Source: UBA5336 sp964492485
Lineage (GTDB): Bacteria > Pseudomonadota > Alphaproteobacteria > Caulobacterales > Hyphomonadaceae
Assembly: GCA_964492485.1 (NCBI GenBank)
Contig: CAZBKM010000005.1
Coordinates: 74,028 to 138,027, forward strand
Direction of reading: 5' to 3'
DNA: 64,000 nt
Made by a program: the position numbers and the translations under genes
Notes under the pieces: generated by a model
What the model was told of the DNA's origin: nothing
The model's database searches: none
The model's input: the letters and a program-made list of their open reading frames with translations, nothing else
In this document: positions 33,619 through 41,808 of the stretch, one piece after another
Layout of the letters: every line of letters starts with the position of its first letter
Position numbering within the stretch: position 1 is the stretch's first letter

Positions 33619-35498
33619 GTACCATCGGCGTTTCCGCGAACCGGCTCGAAATCCTGCAGATCGCCAAGGCGGTCGCGGAAGAGAAGTCCATCGACCGTGC
33701 CATCGTGATCGAGGCGATGCAGGATGCGATCCAGAAGGCGGCGAAGTCCCGCTATGGCCAGGAGCACGATATCCGCGCCGTGATCGACGCCGAGACGGGC
33801 GAGCAGTCGCTCTGGCGGGTGCAGACCGTCGTTCCCGATGGCGAGGTTGAGGATGACGCCCAGCAGCTCTCGCTGTCGGATGCCCGCAAGCTCGATCCAA
33901 ACCTCGCCGTGGGCGATGAGCTCAAGGAAGCGCTGCCGCCTTTCGACTTCGGCCGGGTTGCGGCGCAGACCGCCAAGCAGGTGATCATGCAGAAGGTTCG
34001 CGATGCCGAGCGCGAGCGCCAGTATGAGGAGTACAAGGATCGCGTCGGCGAGATCATCAATGGCGTGGTCAAGCGTGTGGAGTACGGCCATGTCATCGTC
34101 GACCTGGGCCGGGCTGAGGGAATCATTCGCCGCAATGACGGCATTCCGCGCGAGAATTTTCAGCCGAACGATCGTGTGCGTGCCTATCTCTACAAGGTCA
34201 GCCGGGAGCTCAAGGGCCCGCAGATCTTCCTGTCGCGCGCCGCGCCCGACTTCATGGTGCGCCTGTTCGCGCAGGAGGTCCCCGAGGTCTATGACGGGGT
34301 AATCGAGATCAAGGCCTGCGCCCGGGATCCCGGCTCCCGCGCCAAGATCGGCGTCTTGTCAAATGACAGCTCCATCGATCCAGTCGGGGCCTGCGTCGGT
34401 ATGCGGGGCGCGCGGGTTCAGGCCGTGGTTGGCGAACTGTCGGGCGAGAAGATCGACATCATTCCCTGGAGCCCGGATGACGCCACCTTCATCGTGAACG
34501 CGTTGCAGCCGGCCGAAGTGTCCAAGGTCGTGCTCGACGAGGAGGAGCAGCGCGTCGAGGTCGTGGTGGCCGACGATCAGTTCCCCCTCGCCATCGGTCG
34601 CCGTGGGCAGAATGTGAGGCTGGCCTCGCAATTGACCGGCTGGCAGATCGACCTGATCACCGAGACCGCCGATTCCGAACGTTATCAGCGCGAGTTCCAG
34701 ACCCGGACCGAGACCTTCATGCAGGCGCTCGACGCCGATGAGACCCTGGCGCAACTTCTGGCGTCCGAGGGATTCGAGACGGTCGACGAGATCGCCTATG
34801 TGGCGCCTGAGGATTTCCTGTCCATCGAGGGGTTCGACGAGGACGTGGCCGCCGAGATCCAGGAGCGTGCCCGGGAGTATCTCGACAAGCTGGCCACCGA
34901 ACAGGATGCCCGCCGCAGGGAGCTTGGCGTCGAGGATGCCGTGATGGATCTGGAGGGCATGACCCCCGGCTTTGCGGTCAAGCTCGGCGAGGAAGGGATC
35001 AAGACGGTCGACGATGTGGCCGGCCTCGTCCCCGACGACATCACCGGCTGGCGTGAGCCGGGGCCGGATGGCAAGCCGCAATGGGTCGACGGGCTGCTCA
35101 AGAAGGGCGAGATGCGCAAGGATGACGCACAGCTCTTCATCATGCGTGCGCGTGTTGCTGCCGGGTGGATCGAACCTGAGGCGCTCGAGGCCCTGGAGGC
35201 GCAGCAGGCCGCCGACGAGCTCGGCGAGGAAATGGACCTGACCGACGAGGAAAAGGCGCTCCTCGCCCTTGGCGAGTTGGGTGGCGGTGCCGGTGACCAT
35301 GCACGCGACGATCTAGATGATGGCGACACGGGCGAGGCGGTCGAGACTCCTGCGGTCGCCACCGAGGCGGCCGAGGAAGGCACCGCCGGCGACGATGCCG
35401 ACCCGGATGAGGTATTCGACCTGGAGGCGCTTGCCGACATTGATCTCGAGGAGACAGACTTCGACGGCGAGGGAGAGGACGACGATTCCAAGGCCTGA
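33615..35498 (+). CDS. nusA: Transcription elongation/termination factor NusA
   Basis: Modulates pausing, termination and antitermination by RNA polymerase. 627 residues: N-terminal RNAP-binding domain (about 1-130), S1 domain (about 135-200), two KH domains (about 230-345, with GACVGMRGARVQAVVGELSG and FPLAIGRRGQNVRLASQLTG), helix-hairpin-helix-like repeats (about 365-520) and a Glu/Asp/Ala-rich tail of about 100 residues. If the rimP leader is an attenuator, NusA itself could take part in its control. Confidence 0.97.
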   Translation: MSTIGVSANRLEILQIAKAVAEEKSIDRAIVIEAMQDAIQKAAKSRYGQEHDIRAVIDAETGEQSLWRVQTVVPDGEVEDDAQQLSLSDARKLDPNLAVGDELKEALPPFDFGRVAAQTAKQVIMQKVRDAERERQYEEYKDRVGEIINGVVKRVEYGHVIVDLGRAEGIIRRNDGIPRENFQPNDRVRAYLYKVSRELKGPQIFLSRAAPDFMVRLFAQEVPEVYDGVIEIKACARDPGSRAKIGVLSNDSSIDPVGACVGMRGARVQAVVGELSGEKIDIIPWSPDDATFIVNALQPAEVSKVVLDEEEQRVEVVVADDQFPLAIGRRGQNVRLASQLTGWQIDLITETADSERYQREFQTRTETFMQALDADETLAQLLASEGFETVDEIAYVAPEDFLSIEGFDEDVAAEIQERAREYLDKLATEQDARRRELGVEDAVMDLEGMTPGFAVKLGEEGIKTVDDVAGLVPDDITGWREPGPDGKPQWVDGLLKKGEMRKDDAQLFIMRARVAAGWIEPEALEALEAQQAADELGEEMDLTDEEKALLALGELGGGAGDHARDDLDDGDTGEAVETPAVATEAAEEGTAGDDADPDEVFDLEALADIDLEETDFDGEGEDDDSKA

Positions 35499-36123
35499 AT
35501 CCCCTCAAGAGCCCGACGGACCGGAGCGTCAGTGCGCCCTCACCCGTGAACGGTGGCCGAAGGACGCCCTGATCCGGTTCGTGAAGGGGCCCGATGGCGT
35601 GCTGGTGGCGGACCTGACAGAAAAGCTGCCCGGGCGCGGGGTCTGGATCGCCGCGGATCGGGCGGTTCTGGAGGAGGCGGTGCGCCGCAACGCCTTCGCC
35701 CGCGGGCTCAAGAGTCAGGTCCGGGTGCCGGAGGGTCTCGTTGACCAGGTGGCCGAGGGGCTCCTTCGCCGCTGCCAGAACCTTCTGGGGCTGGCCAAGC
35801 GGGCGGGGCAGGTGGTCCTGGGCTTCGATCAGGTGCGCGCAGCCCTTCGTGCCGGGCCTCCGGGCTGGCTGATCGAGGCGTCCGACGGCGCGACCGACGG
35901 CCGGGAGAAGGTGTATTTCCTGGCGCGGGCCCTATATGAGGAGGTCCGCGTCGCAGGGGCGCTCACCAGTGCCGAATTGGGCATGGCCTTCGGGCGTGAG
36001 CGTGTGGTACACAGCCTGCTTCGACCTGGCCCGTTGGCTGAGGCATGGACCACGGCCTACGGACGGCTTACAGGGTTCCGACCGGAACCCGGGGATCTCT
36101 GGTTCAAGGCTGGCGATCGCTAG
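35440..36123 (+). CDS. YlxR-type RNA-binding protein fused to an L7Ae-like domain
   Basis: Found between nusA and infB in most alphaproteobacteria. The DUF448/YlxR part contains ERQCALTRERWPKDALIRFV, LTEKLPGRGVWIAADRAVL and AFARGLKSQVRVPEGL; the second half (LLGLAKRAGQVVLGFDQVRA, then LIEASDGATDGREKVYFLAR) looks like a ribosomal L7Ae/L30e fold. No ATG or GTG fits the N-terminus; TTG 35440, inside nusA, is the best start, giving 227 residues, but the first 30 or so are doubtful. Confidence 0.85.
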   Translation: MISRRQTSTARERTTIPRPESPQEPDGPERQCALTRERWPKDALIRFVKGPDGVLVADLTEKLPGRGVWIAADRAVLEEAVRRNAFARGLKSQVRVPEGLVDQVAEGLLRRCQNLLGLAKRAGQVVLGFDQVRAALRAGPPGWLIEASDGATDGREKVYFLARALYEEVRVAGALTSAELGMAFGRERVVHSLLRPGPLAEAWTTAYGRLTGFRPEPGDLWFKAGDR

Positions 36124-36176
36124 GACAATCCGGTCCGCACATGGCGTACCGGCAACAATTTGGTATTTTTGGACGT

Positions 36177-38723
36177 ATGAGCGACACGAAAGATACTGGC
36201 GGACGCAGACCGGCCACCACGCGGGGCAATACCGGAACGGTGAAGCAGAGCTTCAGCCACGGCCGGTCCAAGCAGGTCGTCGTCGAGAAGAAGAAGAAGC
36301 GTGTCGTCAGTGGCCAGGGCGGCGGCGCCGCGCAGTCCGGAGCGCGCACCTCCTCAGGCAAGCCGGCCGAGAAGGGGCAGGGCGACAGCAAGCTGGCTGC
36401 GCTGGCCAAGAAGCTGGGGATCACCGAAGCCGAGCTGATCGCGCGTCAGAAAGTTCTGCTGCAGCGCAAGGCCCAGGAGGAAGCCCGCAAGGCCGAGGCC
36501 GAGAAGAGCCTCGAGGCTCAGGCGCGTCTGCGCGGCGAGCAGCAGCGCAAGGTCCAGGAAGAGAAAGAGCGCCAGGAGGCCGAGGAGCGCCGCAAGGCTG
36601 AGGAAGAACGCCGGAAGGCGGAAGAGGCCGCCGCACAGGCCAAGGCGGCCGAACCGCCGAAGGACAGTGCCCGTCGCGCGCCCGCCGTCCCCGATCCTGC
36701 CGCCGAGGCCCCGGGCCCCGAAGGCGCTGGCGCCGGGCGGATCAAGCGCAGCAAGGAAAAGGCGCGCGACGACCGCGACAAGCCTGCGACCAAGCCCCGT
36801 TCCGGCGAGCGGCGCAGAGGGAAGCTGACGATCGCGTCGGCCCTTGGTGACGATGGGGATCGGCAGCGGTCGCTCGCATCGGTGCGACGGGCCAGGGAAC
36901 GCGAACGCGAGCGCCGCCAGGGCGACCCCAACGATCAGGGCCGGGAGAAGGTTTCGATCGAGGTGACCCTGCCCGAGACGATCACGCTTCAGGATCTGGC
37001 CCAGCGGATGAACGAACGCGTCGCCGACGTGGTGAAATTCATGATGCAGCAAGGCGAGATGATGCGGGCGAACGACATCGTCGACGCCGATACCGCCGAG
37101 CTGATCATCGAGGAATTCGGCCATACCGCGAGACGGGTTGCCGAGTCCGATGTGGAAATCGGCCTGGAAGGCGAGGATGACGACGCGAAGGACCTGAAGC
37201 CTCGCGCCCCCATCGTCACCGTCATGGGGCATGTGGACCATGGCAAGACGTCGCTTCTCGACGCCATGCGTTCGACCGACGTGGTCGCGGGCGAGGCCGG
37301 CGGGATCACCCAGCATATAGGCGCCTATCAGGTTCAGCTCGGATCGGGCGAGAGGATCACCTTCCTCGACACGCCTGGCCATGCCGCCTTCTCGGCCATG
37401 CGCGCGCGCGGCGCAAATCTGACGGATATCGTCATCCTCGTGGTGGCAGCCGATGACGGCGTGATGCCTCAGACCATAGAGGCCATCAATCACGCCAAGG
37501 CCGCCAAGGTCCCGATCATCGTGGCTATCAACAAGATCGACAAGCCGGACGCAAATCCCAACCGTGTCCTGACGGACCTCCTGCAGCATGACGTCCAGGT
37601 CGAGGCCATGGGCGGTGAAGTGCAGGCCGTGGAGGTTTCGGCGCTCGAGCGCATGGGCCTCGAAGCGCTGTCGGAGGCGGTCGTCCTGCAATCGGAACTC
37701 CTGGAGCTCAAGGCGAACCCGGATCGCGAAGCGGATGGGTTCGTGATCGAGAGCCAGGTCGACCGGGGCCGTGGCCCGGTGGCGACCCTGATCATCAAGC
37801 GCGGTACGCTGACGCGTGGGGACATCGTCGTCGCCGGCACCCAATGGGGCAAGGTGCGTGCGTTGATGAACGAGCGCGGCCAGCAGGTGCAGACGGTCGG
37901 TCCTGCAGAACCGGTCGAGATCCTGGGACTCGACGGCGCGCCCGATCCGGGCGAACCGTTCTATGTCGTGGACAATGAGGCCCGTGCCCGCGAGATCACG
38001 GAATACCGGGTCCGCCAGAAGCGGCAGATGCGCGGCAAGGCCAGCACCATGGCACGTGCCTCGCTGGATCAGCTTCTGACCAAGCTGAAGGATGGTAGTC
38101 GCGACGCCCAGGAACTGCCGCTGGTGGTGAAGGCCGACGTCCAGGGCTCGGTGGAGGCGATCACCCAGGCGGTGGAGGGCATGTCCACCGACGAGGTGAA
38201 GGCGTCCGTTATCCATGGTGCGCCTGGCGGTATCTCAGAAAGCGACGTCCTTCTGGCGCAGTCCTCCGGCGCCCCGATCCTCGCGTTCAATGTGCGAGCC
38301 AACAAGCAGGCCCGCGAGCTGGCCGAGCGCGAGAATGTCGAGATCCGCTACTATTCGGTGATCTACGACCTGATCGACGACGTGAAGGACACGATGTCCG
38401 GCCTGCTTGCGCCCGAGAAGCGCGAGACCTTCATCGGCTATGCCGAGATCCTGGAAGTCTTCAACATTACCCGTGTGGGCAAGGTTGCCGGCTGCAAGGT
38501 CAGCGAGGGTGTCGTGAAGCGCGGCTGCGGCGTCCGTCTTCTGCGCGATGACGTGGTGATTCACGAGGGGCGCCTGAAGACGCTGAAGCGGTTCAAGGAC
38601 GAGGTCGCAGAGGTGTCGTCCGGCATGGAATGCGGCATGGCCTTCGAGAAGTATGAGGACATTCGCGAGGGTGACCGGATCGAATGCTTCACGGTTGAAG
38701 AGGTCAAACGCACGCTTGACTAG
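36177..38723 (+). CDS. infB: Translation initiation factor IF-2
   Basis: GTPase that places initiator tRNA on the ribosome. 848 residues from ATG 36177 (MSDTKDTGG). The N-terminal 280 residues include VKQSFSHGRSKQVVVEKKKK, IF2_N-like sequence and a long Arg/Glu/Ala helical linker; the G domain starts at residue 351 (GHVDHGKT) with DTPGHAAFSAMRARG and NKIDKPDANP; domains II to IV fill the rest. The frame is open upstream but that sequence is not family-like. Confidence 0.97.
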   Translation: MSDTKDTGGRRPATTRGNTGTVKQSFSHGRSKQVVVEKKKKRVVSGQGGGAAQSGARTSSGKPAEKGQGDSKLAALAKKLGITEAELIARQKVLLQRKAQEEARKAEAEKSLEAQARLRGEQQRKVQEEKERQEAEERRKAEEERRKAEEAAAQAKAAEPPKDSARRAPAVPDPAAEAPGPEGAGAGRIKRSKEKARDDRDKPATKPRSGERRRGKLTIASALGDDGDRQRSLASVRRARERERERRQGDPNDQGREKVSIEVTLPETITLQDLAQRMNERVADVVKFMMQQGEMMRANDIVDADTAELIIEEFGHTARRVAESDVEIGLEGEDDDAKDLKPRAPIVTVMGHVDHGKTSLLDAMRSTDVVAGEAGGITQHIGAYQVQLGSGERITFLDTPGHAAFSAMRARGANLTDIVILVVAADDGVMPQTIEAINHAKAAKVPIIVAINKIDKPDANPNRVLTDLLQHDVQVEAMGGEVQAVEVSALERMGLEALSEAVVLQSELLELKANPDREADGFVIESQVDRGRGPVATLIIKRGTLTRGDIVVAGTQWGKVRALMNERGQQVQTVGPAEPVEILGLDGAPDPGEPFYVVDNEARAREITEYRVRQKRQMRGKASTMARASLDQLLTKLKDGSRDAQELPLVVKADVQGSVEAITQAVEGMSTDEVKASVIHGAPGGISESDVLLAQSSGAPILAFNVRANKQARELAERENVEIRYYSVIYDLIDDVKDTMSGLLAPEKRETFIGYAEILEVFNITRVGKVAGCKVSEGVVKRGCGVRLLRDDVVIHEGRLKTLKRFKDEVAEVSSGMECGMAFEKYEDIREGDRIECFTVEEVKRTLD

Positions 38724-39330
38724 GGACCGACAGGACCCTCGCCATCTTGCCGACCCCGGTGCAGACCCGCCAGCCAGGCGCGATGCCGCCGAGGTAACGG
38801 TCGAGGGCCGCCTGGACGACACCGATCTGAAGCAGCTTTCCCGTCTGGCGCGGGCGACACATGTGGGGCCTGTGACCACCTATTATGCGGGCGTGACGGC
38901 CCCCATCGTGTCGGCCGGTGTGGCGGTGACGACCCGGGCGGTGCTCCTGTCGGTCGGTGTATCGACCCTCTGGGCCTTGCTTGCCGCCGGTCTGCTGGCG
39001 GCAACCGCCGGGATCGTGTGGTTCCTGATCTTCATGCGCTGGTCCTATCGCCAGCACTTCGCCGCCGATACGCGGCTCGATCCGCGCCTGTCGATCACGG
39101 TCGACGAAGATGGGATACGCATGTGCCGCGGGCCGGTTACACTTCATGTCGGCTGGCCGGCCGTGCGCCGGATCCGGCGCACCCGCCGTCACACCGCGAT
39201 CCTGTTCGATGGCACCGATCCGGTCATCGTTCCGCACGACTGGTTTGACGATCGCGCGGCGCGACAGGCCTTCTGGAAACGCCTGGAAAGGCGAGGAGAC
39301 GACCCCCATGGCAAGGCGCAAGCCGTCTAA
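38716..39330 (+). CDS. Small membrane protein resembling YcxB
   Basis: 204 residues from TTG 38716, which overlaps the infB stop by eight bases. Two membrane helices (about 72-115) connected by a short turn precede a cytoplasmic beta domain with EDGIRMCRGPVTLHVGWPAV and RHTAILFDGTDPVIVPHDWF, the YcxB-type pattern. Function unknown. It is an unusual guest between infB and rbfA. Its end overlaps rbfA by 23 bases, so it is probably translated with them. Confidence 0.7.
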   Translation: MTRDRQDPRHLADPGADPPARRDAAEVTVEGRLDDTDLKQLSRLARATHVGPVTTYYAGVTAPIVSAGVAVTTRAVLLSVGVSTLWALLAAGLLAATAGIVWFLIFMRWSYRQHFAADTRLDPRLSITVDEDGIRMCRGPVTLHVGWPAVRRIRRTRRHTAILFDGTDPVIVPHDWFDDRAARQAFWKRLERRGDDPHGKAQAV

Positions 39331-39721
39331 ACCGTCTGCCGGACTCGAGCCCAGCCAGCGCCAGTTGCGCGCGGGTGAGCTGGTTCGCCACGCGCTGATC
39401 GACATCCTCACCCGGGAGGAGCTGCGCGATCCCGATTTGCAGGGCGTGTCGATCACCGTTGGTGAAGTCCGCTGCTCACCGGATCTCAAGCATGCCAAAG
39501 TGTTCTGCATTCCGTTGGGAGACGAGACGGTGGACGGTCGTGACCGCCTGGCTGCGGCGCTTAACCGCGCCTCCGGCTTTCTGCGCAGTCGACTGGCGAA
39601 ATCGGTGGAGATGAAGTTCACCCCGAACCTGCATTTCGTTGCAGATGACAGCTACGATGCCGCGATCGAGATCGACCGGCTGCTCGACCAGCCGGAGGTG
39701 AGGCGCGACCTGGACTCCTGA
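39308..39721 (+). CDS. rbfA: Ribosome-binding factor A
   Basis: 30S maturation factor with a KH-like fold. 137 residues from ATG 39308 (MARRKPSKPSAGL). Characteristic segments are AGELVRHALIDILTREELRD, GVSITVGEVRCSPDLKHAKV and MKFTPNLHFVADDSYDAAIE. The start is inside the preceding membrane-protein gene. Confidence 0.95.
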   Translation: MARRKPSKPSAGLEPSQRQLRAGELVRHALIDILTREELRDPDLQGVSITVGEVRCSPDLKHAKVFCIPLGDETVDGRDRLAAALNRASGFLRSRLAKSVEMKFTPNLHFVADDSYDAAIEIDRLLDQPEVRRDLDS

Positions 39722-39784
39722 TCCCGCCGCCGCGAAGCTGTCATCAATTGGCGCTAGCGTTTTCGGGCTTGGGGAGGGGTTGCA

Positions 39785-40336
39785 ATGGACCGTCAGACCA
39801 TCGATCAGGAAGGTGCGCGGACCGGGCAGCTCTTCGCCCACACATTGCAGCTGGGCCCGGACACCGTCACGCTTAACAACATCGCCACGATGTCGATCGA
39901 GTCGGAAACGTTCCAGCCTTGGGACACTCCACGGAACCGTCGGGTCCAGAGGTGGGTCCTCGGGGTGGCCAGCCTGACCTTTCTGGTCGGACTTCTGGCC
40001 CTGATCGTCTGGGGGGTCAGCGGCGGCGGCCTCATGCATCCAGCCGGCGTCACCGGATTTCTTGCGCTTGGGCTGTTCCTCGTCTTGTGCGTCTTCGCCG
40101 CCTGGCGTGCTGCAAAGATGACGCGTCGCCAGCCATACTTCCGTCTCAGGATCGGTGCGTCGGACGGGCGGATCGTCTCGCTGGTGGACGATTCACGCGA
40201 CATGCTGGAACAGCTTCGCGACACGATCCGGATGAAGATCGACACCGAGGATGCCGGCACCACCGGCCGATTCGATCTGAACCGTGACACGATCGATCTG
40301 GATCGGCCTTCGAAGGGTGAACCGGTCGCGTCCTGA
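39785..40336 (+). CDS. Two-helix membrane protein of unknown function
   Basis: 183 residues. A cytoplasmic, beta-rich N-terminus (LGPDTVTLNNIATMSIESET) is followed by two membrane helices (about 58-80 and 85-108) and a second soluble part with a pattern of substrate-like strands (YFRLRIGASDGRIVSLVDDS) and a helical tail. This layout suggests DUF6232-like proteins; the match is not certain. It separates rbfA from truB, with 148 non-coding bases before truB. Confidence 0.6.
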   Translation: MDRQTIDQEGARTGQLFAHTLQLGPDTVTLNNIATMSIESETFQPWDTPRNRRVQRWVLGVASLTFLVGLLALIVWGVSGGGLMHPAGVTGFLALGLFLVLCVFAAWRAAKMTRRQPYFRLRIGASDGRIVSLVDDSRDMLEQLRDTIRMKIDTEDAGTTGRFDLNRDTIDLDRPSKGEPVAS

Positions 40337-40484
40337 GACGAGGAATATGGGCCGCGAGACGCGGCATCGGGGCTTCACAACCGCTCACCGATCTGCCATG
40401 AGGCCGGCTTTCCAATCGGGCCGTCCAGCCCGGCGTTCGATCCGCCGGCTCGTGGCGGGTCCCTCCTTTCCGGATCCGGTAGCG

Positions 40485-41426
40485 ATGGCACGACAGCGCA
40501 AACGCAAGGGCGACCCCGTTCACGGCTGGTTGAATCTGGCCAAGCCGATCGACATGACGTCGACCCAGGCCGTGGGGGCGGTCAAGCGGCTCTTCAACGC
40601 CCAGAAGGTCGGACATGGCGGGACCCTGGATCCTCTGGCCGACGGTGTCCTTCCGATTGCGCTGGGTGAAGCGACCAAGACCGTGCAATGGGCCATGGAC
40701 GCTGAGAAGACCTATGTCTTCGATATTGCCTGGGGTGCCTCCACCGATACCCAGGATCGTGAGGGGGAGGTGACGGCTCGCTCCGACGCGCGGCCCTCGC
40801 GCGCACAGATCGAAGACGCGCTGGCGGGCTTTGTTGGCGAGATCGAGCAGGTGCCGCCGCGTTATTCGGCGATCAAGGTGGATGGCGCGCGCGCCTACGA
40901 TCTGGCCCGCGAGGGGGAGCGCTTCGAGCTGGAGAGCCGGCCTGTGACGGTTCACAGCGCCGAGCTCCTGGACACGCCGGATGCCGACACGACCCGCTTC
41001 CGGGTGCGTAGTGGAAAGGGCTTCTATGTCAGGGCACTGGCACGGGATCTGGCTTTCGACCTGGGCTGCGAGGGCCATATCGCCTTCCTGCGCCGGACCC
41101 GGGTGGGCGTGATGTCCGTCGAGGAGTCGATTCCTCTGGCCAAGCTGGAGGAAATGAGCGATAAGGCGGAGCTGTTCGCAGCCTTGCAACCGCTCGAAAC
41201 CGTGCTGGACGACATCCCGGCACTGGCCTTGGGCGAGGAAGAGGCCGCGAAGCTGCTGCAGGGCCGCACCGTTGTGCTCCTGCCCCACATTGTCGAACAG
41301 TGGCGTGCTGAGACCTCGTCCGATCCGGACGATCGCATGGCCTTGGCAATGTGTGGCGACCGCGCGGTGGCGCTCGGCGAAGTCCGCGCGGGCCGGTTCC
41401 AGCCGGTTCGAGTGTTCAATCTGTAG
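40485..41426 (+). CDS. truB: tRNA pseudouridine-55 synthase TruB
   Basis: Makes pseudouridine 55 in the T-loop of tRNAs. Catalytic Asp49 lies in GHGGTLDPLADGVLPIALGE. 313 residues from ATG 40485 (MARQRKRKGDPVHGWLNLAK); the frame is open 67 codons further upstream but that part is not family-like. Other motifs: YVFDIAWGASTDTQDREGE and GKGFYVRALARDLAFDLGCE. Confidence 0.96.
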   Translation: MARQRKRKGDPVHGWLNLAKPIDMTSTQAVGAVKRLFNAQKVGHGGTLDPLADGVLPIALGEATKTVQWAMDAEKTYVFDIAWGASTDTQDREGEVTARSDARPSRAQIEDALAGFVGEIEQVPPRYSAIKVDGARAYDLAREGERFELESRPVTVHSAELLDTPDADTTRFRVRSGKGFYVRALARDLAFDLGCEGHIAFLRRTRVGVMSVEESIPLAKLEEMSDKAELFAALQPLETVLDDIPALALGEEEAAKLLQGRTVVLLPHIVEQWRAETSSDPDDRMALAMCGDRAVALGEVRAGRFQPVRVFNL

Positions 41427-41470
41427 ACCCGTCCCGGCCGAAAGGCACGGGCAAAGATGGGAAAGGCGCG

Positions 41471-41740
41471 ATGTCGATTACGGCTGAGAAGAAAGCAGAG
41501 CTTATCAAGAAGTTCGCCCGTGGTGAGGGCGATACCGGTTCGCCGGAGGTCCAGGTGGCCATTCTGACGGAGCGGATCACCAACCTGACCGAGCATTTCA
41601 AGTCCAATCCATCGGACAAGCACTCCCGCCGCGGTTTGCTCGGACTGGTCGCAACGCGGCGCAAGCTCCTTGACTATGTCAGGGGAAAGGATGAGGGCCG
41701 CTACAAGTCCCTCATCGAGGAACTGGGCATTCGCCGTTAG
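41471..41740 (+). CDS. rpsO: Ribosomal protein S15
   Basis: 30S primary binding protein for 16S rRNA. 89 residues from ATG 41471 (MSITAEKKAELIKKFARGEG), the standard length. Contains DTGSPEVQVAILTERITNLT and HSRRGLLGLVATRRKLLDYV. Followed by an intrinsic terminator and then pnp, the normal rpsO-pnp pair. Confidence 0.97.
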   Translation: MSITAEKKAELIKKFARGEGDTGSPEVQVAILTERITNLTEHFKSNPSDKHSRRGLLGLVATRRKLLDYVRGKDEGRYKSLIEELGIRR

Positions 41741-41749
41741 GCAGCCCTG

Positions 41750-41783
41750 GCCCGCCGCACCGATGAGGGTACGGCGGGCTTTT
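41750..41783 (+). terminator. Intrinsic terminator between rpsO and pnp
   Basis: GCCCGCCG and CGGCGGGC, perfect over eight bases with a 14-base loop, followed by TTTT. It lies nine bases after rpsO. Some transcripts must pass it, or pnp has its own promoter in the 25 bases left. Confidence 0.85.
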
Positions 41784-41808
41784 CGTATGCATGTGAAAGA
41801 TAGCCGAT

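Noticed and set aside
36354..38216. 620-codon frame antisense to infB
   Set aside because: Shadow frame; no domain or ribosome site, and infB is unmistakable.
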